From: Medakamo hakoo
Taxonomy: Eukaryota; Chlorophyta; Trebouxiophyceae; Coccomyxaceae
Reading direction: 5' to 3'
Assembly (NCBI GenBank): GCA_026636295.1
Contig: CP089450.1
Span: 248,001 to 312,000 of the forward strand
Length of the DNA: 64,000 nt
In this document: positions 49,760-57,995 of the stretch, in pieces
Layout of the letters: the number at the start of each line of letters is the position of its first letter
Numbering within the stretch: the first letter of the stretch is position 1
Position numbers and translations under genes: made by a program
Notes under the pieces: generated by a model
Databases searched by the model: none
Told to the model about the DNA's origin: nothing
What the model saw: only the letters and a program-made list of their open reading frames with translations

Positions 49760-50956
49760 ATGCTGGCAACGCTGGGCCTTGTGCTCTTAGCGCTGGCCTT
49801 GTTCGTGGGCCCGTTTTATGCACCGGCGCTGGCGGCGGCGGTTGAAAGGCGATGGCGGGTCGCGCCGCTCGCCGCTCGACGCCCGCCGCGCCGCTCGACG
49901 CTCTCCGAGCTCGCGGCCAGCCTCTCTGACCGCGACGCCCCTCGCACCATCGCCTTCCGCGCCGCCTGCGGCGTGCTTTCTGGGGGCCTCACATGGCTTG
50001 CCCTACGCTGGACAGTGGCATCCCGCCTGGCTGAGGCTGGCGGCCCGGCTGGCCTGGGCGCACGCCTGGCGCTGGCTCGAGCAGCCGCGGCCGCGGGCGC
50101 AGGTCCGCGCCCCGCCCTGGCCTGGGCGGCCGCCCACGCGCCGGCCCTGCTCCTCGCGTCGCCCCTGCCAAGGGCAGTGGCAGCCGCTCTCAGCCCACAC
50201 GCATCCATCACCGCTGCTCTGAGCGACGCGGCGGCGGCGGCGGCCGGCGCGCGCCTGGAACGCGCCGGCCTGGCGCGCGCGCCGCGCGCCCTGGCGGCCG
50301 CGCTGGCTGGCGGCGGCGCGCCCGCTGCCGGCGCGTTCCGTGCGGCCCTGGTGGGCGGCGGCCTGACCGCCCTGGCGCTCGCCGGCCCCCTCCTCGCCCG
50401 CCTCCAGCAGGCCAAGGGCACGAGGGGCCTGTCCGCCTGGACGGGCGCGCGCGACCTAGCCATCGCGCCGCTGGCCGAAGAAGCCGCGTTCCGGGGCGGG
50501 CTGTTGCCTTTGCTGTTGCTCGCCGGCTGGGGTGGAACCGCGGCCGTGGTTCTGTCGTCGCTGGCTTTTGGCGCGGCCCACGTCCACCACGCGGCCGCCG
50601 CGGTCGTGAGCGGCTGCGCACACCCGTCGCTCGCGGCCCGTGTCGCGGTCTCCCACGCCGCCACCACCGCCGCGTTTGGCCTGGTCGCGGCGACGCTGGC
50701 CCTCCGCACGGGCAGCCTCGCCGCTCCGGTGGCCGCCCACGTCTTCGCCAACGCCATCATGCCGCCCGGGCCGCCCCTCAGCCCTGGCACGCCGGCCTGG
50801 GTGCGGCAGGCGGTGCGCCTGGGCTGCCCGGCCCTCGCCCTCGCTGCGCTCTGGCCCGCGACCGCGCCGGCATTTTACGGCAACGCCGTGCCGGGGACGG
50901 GTGGAGCGAATGCGCTGCTCGAGGTGGCCGGTGCGCTGGGAAAAAACAAGCAGTAG
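49760..50956 (+). CDS. RCE1: CAAX prenyl protease 2 (RCE1/FACE2)
   Basis: Single exon, 398 residues, hydrophobic throughout. The glutamate-dependent protease motifs are clear: APLAEEAAFRGG (E240, E241, R245) and FGAAHVHH (270-277), in the form specific to RCE1 rather than generic CPBP proteases; a third motif follows near AHVFANAIM. RCE1 sits in the ER membrane and removes the last three residues of prenylated CAAX proteins. An N-terminal hydrophobic stretch is probably the first membrane helix. A TGTAA motif lies 15 nt after the stop. Confidence 0.92.
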   Translation: MLATLGLVLLALALFVGPFYAPALAAAVERRWRVAPLAARRPPRRSTLSELAASLSDRDAPRTIAFRAACGVLSGGLTWLALRWTVASRLAEAGGPAGLGARLALARAAAAAGAGPRPALAWAAAHAPALLLASPLPRAVAAALSPHASITAALSDAAAAAAGARLERAGLARAPRALAAALAGGGAPAAGAFRAALVGGGLTALALAGPLLARLQQAKGTRGLSAWTGARDLAIAPLAEEAAFRGGLLPLLLLAGWGGTAAVVLSSLAFGAAHVHHAAAAVVSGCAHPSLAARVAVSHAATTAAFGLVAATLALRTGSLAAPVAAHVFANAIMPPGPPLSPGTPAWVRQAVRLGCPALALAALWPATAPAFYGNAVPGTGGANALLEVAGALGKNKQ

Positions 50957-50970
50957 GAAAGCAGGAGGCG

Positions 50971-50975
50971 TGTAA
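50971..50975 (+). promoter_or_regulatory. TGTAA polyadenylation-like motif after RCE1
   Basis: TGTAA shortly after the TAG stop, in the 88-bp gap to the convergent MRE11 gene. Confidence 0.4.
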
Positions 50976-51044
50976 CACATAGAACAGTGACATAGCAAAC
51001 CGAAAAAGAAAAAGCAGGCGCCCTCCCATCCATCCGCACCTCTC

Positions 51045-54000
51045 TCACCGCCCGCCCCAGCCGCGAGACGTGAACTGCGTCTGGCGGCCACGGCCGCCAC
51101 CGGCAGTCGCCTGGGTGACCGTGCCGCCACCGCCGCGCCCCCCGCTCCGCCCGCGAGCCGCGTCCTCTTCGTCCGACGACACGACCAGCGTCGGCTCGAC
51201 CTGCGACGGCGGCGACGTGCCCGCGCGCCGCCCGCGCTTCGCCGGGCGGCCGCGGCCCGCGCCACCGCCACTCGCTGGCCGGGCGCGGCGCCGGCCAGTA
51301 GTCGGGCGGTCATCCTCATCCTCCGTCTCGCCGATGGCGTCGTCGTCCGACGAGCTCGGCTCGCCGCCGACGGCCGCGTCCGAGTCGGACGCCGAGGGCA
51401 CTTCTTCTCCTTCTTCCTCGGCGCCATCTTCGTCCATGGGCGCGGCGGCGGCGGCGGCACGGCGGGCTTCACCGCGCGCCGCCGCGGCCCGACGCGGGCG
51501 GGAGCCGGTGGCCGGCACGGCCGTGGAGGGCGGGGAGGCGGCGGGGCCGCGGCGGGCGGGCGCCGTGGCCGGGGCCGCCGCCGCGGGGCGGGCCGCCCGC
51601 CCGCGCGCGGGCGGGCGGCCGCTGGCCTGCGTGCGCACCTGGGCGCTGGGGCCCGCTGGCGACAGGTCCAAGGCCGTCAGGGCGGGCGTGGCAGCCGGGC
51701 GTGTGCGGGTGCTGGCGGCCGCCGCCGCGGCGGCCACGGCCGGGCCTGCCGCCCCGGCAACGGGCCCGCCCGCCGCGGCTTCCGCCGCAGCCGCCTGGGC
51801 GGCCTCGTGCCGGGCCCTGGCCGCGACGGTCAGGACCTTGTCCACGTCCTCGTCCGTGGGCAGCGCGGAGGACGCCGCGTCGGCGGCGCCGCCCCGGCCA
51901 CCGCCGCCGCGCCCACCGGCGGGCGGGGCGGCGTCGCCCCCCGCCGCGCCTCCACCCCCGCCGTCGGCCGCGGCGCGGGCGGCGGCCTCCAGCGCGGCCG
52001 TCGCGGCGGCCGCCGCCTTCTCCGCCGCTTTGGCCGCCGCCTGTTTCAAGCCAGTGGCCGCCGCGTCCAGCGTGGCTTTGACTTCGGCGGCGACGGCGTC
52101 GGCGAGCGCGCCGCGCTCGTCCTTGTCGACAAACGCGTGCAGCGCCGCGCCGAGCGCGGCCGGGCCGACCAGGTCCAACTGGCCGCCGACGGCGCCCGCG
52201 ACGACGGCGGCCAGGGCGCGGCCGTCCAGCTCGGCGTGGCTGCGGCCCGACCCGCCGCCGCCGCCCTCGCCGTCTTCGCCGGCCCGGGCCAGGGCGGCGG
52301 CCGCGGCCGCGCGCGCGCCCGCGGGCCCCGCGCCGCCGCCGCCGCCGGCCGCGCCGCCCAGCGGCGCGCGCACCCACAGAAACAGGTCGGCCGGGTTGGC
52401 GACCTTGCCCACAAACTGGCCGGCCAGGCGGGCGGACGACAGCGTCGTGAACCCCGTGTAATCCACGCGCAGGCGGACGAGCGGCGGGTGGGGCGGGCGC
52501 GCGGTCGACGCCGGGCCGTCGGCCAGCGCGTCGGGCACCGCCGCGCCGCCCGGCCCGCCCACCCCAGGCCGGCGCGCCGCCTCCACCATGGCGTTGACCT
52601 TGGCGACGAGCGCTGCGTTGATGGCGGCCGTGTCGTCCGGCCGGGTGCCCGGCGGCAGCAAGGCCTTCAGCGACACGGACGCGTACGCAAAGGGGCGGAC
52701 GGTGCGCAGGGGCAGGGCCGTCGTCCGGTAGTTTGTGCCCTTGACCTCCAGCATGAAGGCGTGCTTGGGGGCGGCCTCGCCCTCTGACAGCGCGGTGGCG
52801 ACGGTGGAGCCGGGCTGCAAGATCATGAAGCCGGCCGGGTCGTCCTGGCAACGTTGGGTTGGGTGGACGGGGAGGGGCGTGAGAGGGAGAAAGCGAGGGT
52901 TGGGAGTGGAGCCTTGCCCCGTCTGGGCCACACACACTCACACCCGCCCACCTACCGTCGGGCTGGGCTGGGATTCGTGCTCATGCCCCCACACCACAAA
53001 GTCCAGCCACTCGGGCAAGTGGCGCGGCTGGACCGTGTTGCGGGCGCCGGCCCGGCCGCGCGGGACCCGGTTTTGGTGGAGGACGAATATGGAAAAGAAG
53101 TCGTCGTGGTTGGCCGGGCGCTCCCAGGCGACGGCGCCCGGGGTGGCGAGGACGCGGGCCATGCGCTCGTCGCGGACGTTGCCCAGGCCGTACAGAGCGA
53201 TCTTGGTGGAACCCTGGGGTGTGAGCGCGGGTGGAGGGCGGGGGAGTGGGAAGGCGTGAGCAGGAAAGGAGGGGGCCGGCGGGCCGGGCCCGGTCCGCGT
53301 GCAGCACAGGCTTTTTTTTGTCTCTCTCCACCACGCACGCACGCACTTTCTGCAGCAGGATCGGCGACATGACGACCGTGCCCGCCGTGGACCCTTCCAG
53401 CGCCCGCTTGCCAAAGTAGTTGACCAGGCCCGCGGACGACAGGACGTCGACGGCGGACAGCAGGCCGGGGCCGACGGGGTCGTCGTGGTTGCCGTGGATG
53501 GAAAAGACGGGCAGGCGCACGCGGTGCCCCGGCGCCGTGAAGTTGGGCGCGCCGGCCGCCAGGCCCGCGCCCGGGTCGGGCGAGACGACGTGGAAGCGCA
53601 CGCCCGGGTGGTGGGCGTCCGACTCCCGCCCCTCGCCCTCGCCGACGAGGCAGGCGGCGCTCAAGGCCTCCATCGCGCGGACGACCGCCTCGCGCGAGGG
53701 CTTGTTCTCGTGGAACAGGTCGCCGCCCAGGAGCACGGTGTCCGCGCCGTGCGTGGTGGCCAGAGACAGGACTTCTTCGAACGACGTGAAGGAGTCGTCC
53801 TTGCGGACGCCGTCTTTTTCGTGGACGCCCTGGTGGAGCGAGGGCGTGGCGGACGGGAGGGTGAGGGATGGGGGGGGAGGGGGAGGGGCCGAGCGCGCGC
53901 GCGAGCGCTGGGCAAAGACGAGCGCGCCTCGGCGCTCGTCTTCTGCGGTCTTCTGCGGTCTCGACGCACCAAATGGTTGTCCGTCGAGATCAGGATCTTG

Positions 54001-54286
54001 AAGACGCTGTCGTCGGCCCGTGGGGCTGGGCGCCCCGTCGCTGCCGTCGTCGTCCGCGGCTGGTGCGACGGCGGCGCGGCGCCCGGCAGGGCTTCGGCTT
54101 GGGTGAGGCTGTCGTTTTTTTGGTGGGGAGGCATCAGAATTTCGTCGCGTCGCGTCTCGGCGCTTTCACCCCCACATGACCCCTCACTCACTCGGCTTCA
54201 GGGCTGTTGGGGACAGAGTCCGGCACGGCCGTCTCCTCTTCAGGCGAGGCGGGCGCGACCCGGCGCGTCGCGCGGCGGGGCGGCAT
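51045..54286 (-). CDS. MRE11: double-strand break repair nuclease MRE11
   Basis: Five exons, 54286-54192, 54108-53970, 53829-53347, 53213-52956 and 52844-51045, all joined in matching phases; 924 residues. Phosphoesterase motifs lie across the first four exons: ILISTDNHLG (70-79), GGDLFHEN (from 113), FSIHGNHDDPVGP and VVWGHEHES. The MRE11 DNA-binding/capping region follows (FMILQPGSTVATALSEGE). About 450 C-terminal residues are Ala-rich and then acidic, with basic RPAKRGRR and Gly/Arg-rich stretches, comparable to but longer than the GAR region of animal MRE11 (human protein 708 residues). The MRE11-RAD50-NBS1 complex senses and resects broken DNA ends. It is divergent from the VTT gene with about 104 bp between starts. 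Confidence 0.94.
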
Positions 54287-54390
54287 TTTTTCGGTGCGAG
54301 GAGCGAGCGCGCTCCGCAAAGAGACAGTGAAAGCGACGGAGTGTTTTTTTTTTTGTTTCTTTCCCTCACACGTCCATTTTCCCTCGCAAA

Positions 54391-55365
54391 ATGCAGCTCG
54401 CCCGCCACACCGGGGCGTGGGCTGGGCGGCGGGGCTCACGCAGTCCTCACAAGCCGGCGGCCGTGAAGCGGGAGGGCGCACCACCCCCGCCCGCCCACCT
54501 CACCCCGGCCGCGTCGGGTCTCTCGACCCGGCCGCCCGCGCTGGCCACGGCCGCGCAGCAGCGGGGAGCTGCGCCACCGCCACCCACACCGCTGCCAGCA
54601 CACCTCCTCGCTACGGCAGCAGCTGTGCTGTTTGCGGCCTGCCCGGCGCCGGCACTGGCGGCCGACCAAAACGCGGTGGCCGGCGGCCTGGCCGCGCTGG
54701 AAGCCGCCGTCGCGTCGGCCGGGCCCGTCGGTGGCCCGGCTTTGTACGCGGCCGCCTACGCGGCCGCCGTCGCCCTCCTGGCGCCCGCCTCTCCACTGAC
54801 GTTGCTTGCCGGCGCGTTGTTTGGGCCCGTCTTAGGCACGGCCGTCGTGTCCACTGGCGCGACCGCAGGCGCGACAGCCGCGTTTCTGCTCGCCCGCGGC
54901 GCGGCCGCGCCCGCCCTGAAATCCTGGTTGGGCGACAACCCGGCCTGGACCAAGACGGCCGCCGTGCTGAGCCGGGCGGCGGGCGGTGGGTCGGGCGCGG
55001 CAGCGGACCCGGCGGCCGCGTTTCGCCTGGTGGGGTTGCTCCGCCTCACGCCCGCCGTCCCGTTCTCCCTGCTCAACTACGCGCTCGGCGCCCTGACGGA
55101 CGTGCCCACGGCGCCGTACGTGTTGGCGACCTGGCTGTGCGCCCTGCCGGCGACGGCCGCGTACGTGGCGGCTGGGGCTGCGGGGCGGGCCGCGTTGACG
55201 AGTGGTGGTGGCGGGGACGGCGGCGGCGCCGCGACCGTCGGCGGCCCGGCCAAAGCCGCGCTGCTGGCCGTGGGCGCGGCCGCGACGATCGGGCTGTTGA
55301 GCGTGATCGGCAAAGCCGCGGGCGACGCGCTGGGGAGTGGCGATGGCGAGGAGAAGGGCGAGTGA
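54391..55365 (+). CDS. VTT/TVP38-TMEM64-like (DedA) membrane protein, plastid type
   Basis: Single exon, 324 residues. A 60-80 residue Ala/Arg/Ser-rich presequence is followed by a hydrophobic stretch ending in PAPALAAD, which looks like a cleavage site. The VTT (SNARE-associated) domain shows LLAGALFGPVLGTAVV, TGATAGATAAFLLARG, VGLLRLTPAVPFSLLNYALG and a closing YVLATWLCALPATAAYV. Relatives in cyanobacteria and chloroplasts are multi-pass membrane proteins; other family members act as lipid scramblases. Thylakoid or envelope location is inferred from the presequence. No substrate can be assigned. Confidence 0.86.
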   Translation: MQLARHTGAWAGRRGSRSPHKPAAVKREGAPPPPAHLTPAASGLSTRPPALATAAQQRGAAPPPPTPLPAHLLATAAAVLFAACPAPALAADQNAVAGGLAALEAAVASAGPVGGPALYAAAYAAAVALLAPASPLTLLAGALFGPVLGTAVVSTGATAGATAAFLLARGAAAPALKSWLGDNPAWTKTAAVLSRAAGGGSGAAADPAAAFRLVGLLRLTPAVPFSLLNYALGALTDVPTAPYVLATWLCALPATAAYVAAGAAGRAALTSGGGGDGGGAATVGGPAKAALLAVGAAATIGLLSVIGKAAGDALGSGDGEEKGE

Positions 55366-56131
55366 AAAAACCAATACCCGTGCCAACCACCACCACCTCT
55401 CCCATCCATCCATTTTTTTGTCTTTTTTTGTTGTTGGACGTTTTTTCCTTACAAAGCCCCTCGCACACACCACCCCGACGTTTTCCTTTTCGACTCCGTG
55501 GGGCGGCGCGCCGCACTTTGCGTCGTTGCTGCAAAAATCGATCTCTGGGGAGGGGTGGCAGGGCGGGCGGGAGGCAGGACTGGCGGCACTCGGCACAGAG
55601 ACCGCCCCGCTCCGTCCCCCGCCCGCCCCTCAACACACGCCGCCCCTCGCACACGAGGCGTGCACACACTCACTGTCACTCCAGCAGCAAAGCGTTTGAA
55701 GCCAACGCGCGCGCGCGCGCAAAAGCAAAAAAAAAAAGAAACTCTCTCACTCCGCTCCACCCAGCCCTCTCTCTCGCTCGCCACTCCCACACACACAGCC
55801 CGCAGCCGCGAAAAGTCGCCGCGCGCAGGCGCGCCACTTCCCAAGGGGGTGGGTGGGTATGGACCGGGTGGTAGTTCTTTTTTGGTGGAACAGGGGGGAG
55901 GGTGTGGGCCTCTGGGCCAGGGGGGTGGGACGGTGGGGGTGAGGCCGCAGGGACTGTCCCTTCGGCCGCTCTCGTTTCCCCTCCGCCCCCGCGCTCCCCG
56001 CCCCACCCACAGCCTCCCCCCCATCTTTTTGGTGATGGGTGGTTGGTGTTTTTTTTTGTTTGGTTCTCACGCCATGGCCGTCGGTTGGGCGGTCGCCTTA
56101 TTCATGCGCCCCATCGCGCGCGCGCCCCCCT
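55366..56131. other. convergent intergenic region without a supported gene
   Basis: This 766-bp gap lies between the 3' ends of the VTT gene and the membrane-protein gene. It holds T-runs, A-runs and a CG-dinucleotide run near 55710. Open frames on both strands have no recognisable motif and biased composition. A TTACA at about 55449 (TGTAA on the - strand) exists but is far from any stop codon. Confidence 0.4.
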
Positions 56132-57578
56132 TCAAGCGCCCAGCTTGTCGATGACCTTGCCGACCAGGCCCAGGGCGGACATGGCCGTCGCGTGCAGGGC
56201 GCCGACCGTCACAAACGGGCCGTAGAGCGACTTGTACGCGGCGTAGCCCGCCGCCGCGACGACGGCCGCGTCCACGATGGCGGACTTGTCGGCCTTGCCG
56301 CCGCCGGCGATCAGGGCCTGGACGGACTTGGCCGCGATGCCCGCCGTCAGGAACTCGGAGGCCAGGCCCTTGTAGACGGCCAGGGCGAGGACGGCGAGCA
56401 CGCCGAGCGTCTGCGCCGACGGCAGGCCCAGGCCCTTCGTCGTCAGGAAGGAGTAGAGCGTGACGATGCCCGTGCCGACGTCGGGCAGGCCGGAGCAGAC
56501 GCCCTGCAGCTGCTGCAGCGCAAAGGCGGCGGGCGCGACGAAGCCGCCCGTGTCGCCCGTCGCGCCGTCGACGCCCAGCGCCGCCTTCGCGGCCGTCGCG
56601 CCCGCAATCAGCAGGGCAAAGCCCTTCATCACCTGGTCCACGTTCAGGGTCAGGCCTTTCAGGACGGTGGCGGCGAAGCCGGCGACGAGCAGGGCCTTTT
56701 GCTCGTCGGCGCCGAGCTGGAGGGCGCCGGCGGACGGCGGGGACGGGCCGACGCGGCTGGAAGTGGGGGGGTGGGGAGGGGGGGAGGGGGGGGGGAGGGG
56801 GGGGGTGAGTGGTTTTGTCGGAGAGCCCAGGCCCCCCTCAGCTTTTGCAGCCTTATCCTCGCTTTTTGTTACGAGACGCCCGGCCGGGCTGGGGAGGGCC
56901 CCACTCTTGGCGACGTCGCCGGAATTGGGCGGTCGTTGTCCCCGCCTTGCGTTGGGGGCGCAAGGGCAGGGGTTTGCGGCCGGCGCACGGCGCGGGCGGA
57001 ACGCCCCCGGCCAGAGCGCGCCCGTGCGGGCAGAGGACTGGCCTCGCTTCGCATGCCAAACTCTCCCGCCTCCCACACTGCGCCCGCTCGAGACGGGACG
57101 CGTCCGCCCAGCCGCCTCTGCCGGCCCCCACTCCGCCACTGGCGAGTGAAGAGGCAGAGCCGTGGCCTCCCAGCGATGGAGCGGCGGCAATGTGCGGGCG
57201 CGTGGGCCCACTGCCGGGCCGAAAAAGCAGGCAACGGGCCCGTTGCCGCTCGGGCCTGTGCCTCCTCGCCAGCAACGAGCTTTGATAACGCCCGGATGCC
57301 CGCGGCGAGGGCGGGGGAGGGCGGCCCAACGTCCGACCCGCCCCAAGTCGCCTTCGGGATCCACCCTGGCACAATGGGGTGGGCGGGTGGGGCAATGCGC
57401 GGCCTGCGCGCCCACCCGCGGCCCCCTCTTCTCATCCCGCCGAAAAAAAACGGTCGCGGTCCAAAAGCAACCACAAAACGTACGCGGCCTTGCGGAGGGG
57501 GGGCAGGGCCGGGCGGGCGGCACGGCGGGGAGCCGACACGCGGGCAGCGACGGCCATCGGGCGCAGGGAGAGAGCCAT
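56132..57578 (-). CDS. plastid-targeted small membrane protein, unrecognised
   Basis: Two exons, 57578-57484 and 56756-56132, joined in phase 2; 239 residues. Exon 1 is almost entirely a plastid-type presequence (MALSLRPMAVAARVSAPRRA). The mature part has several amphipathic or hydrophobic helices: ALLVAGFAATVLKGLTLN, VMKGFALLIAGATAAKAAL, QTLGVLAVLALAVYKGL and IVDAAVVAAAGYAAYKSLYG, ending LGLVGKVIDKLGA. No nucleotide-binding or metal motif is seen. The composition suggests an envelope or thylakoid membrane protein. The 727-nt intron is the longest in the window and interrupts the gene right after the presequence. I do not recognise the family. Confidence 0.72.
56764..56805 (-). repeat. poly-C (sense strand) tract at the 3' end of an intron
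   Basis: The + strand shows G-runs broken by single A or T; read on the gene's strand this is a C-rich polypyrimidine tract next to the acceptor at about 56757. Confidence 0.8.
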
Positions 57579-57995
57579 GGTTTTGGGGGGGAGGTGGGGG
57601 CGGGGGGGTTTGGAAGGCGGATTGGTGTCGGAGAGAGAGTGGAGTGAGGGGAGGGGGCTGAGGTGGCGTTTGGGGCGAGAGCGGAACCTCCCGCTGCGCG
57701 TCTCTCACAAGCCAACCACACTCCATGCCCCCGCCCCCAACCCCGCACCGAGCCGGGGAAGAAAACGGTAGCCACAAAAAAAACACGGCACGCGACACAC
57801 ACCCCAAAGCCGACCGTCATCCTCTAATCAGTCCGACGGGCCGCACACTCAACAAAATCGGGGTCCTAAACGAAAAATGAGGGGAGGGGGGCGCCAAAAC
57901 CTGTGCCTAGCGACGCCCCCCTCCCTCCACCAGCAGCAGCGCAAAGCACACACCCCAGTCGCACGCACACGCAGTGAGCCGTCAGCACACACGCT
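57579..57995. other. spacer between PEPCK 3' end and the next same-strand gene
   Basis: This 417-bp interval is downstream of PEPCK and upstream of the unrecognised membrane protein, both on the - strand, so it should hold the PEPCK terminator and a promoter. I find no defined signal and no supported gene. Confidence 0.4.

Noticed and set aside
55498-56154. A + strand frame of about 218 codons in the 766-bp convergent gap.
   Set aside because: Low complexity, no recognisable domain, crosses A-runs and T-runs, and overlaps the 3' end of the gene on the other strand.
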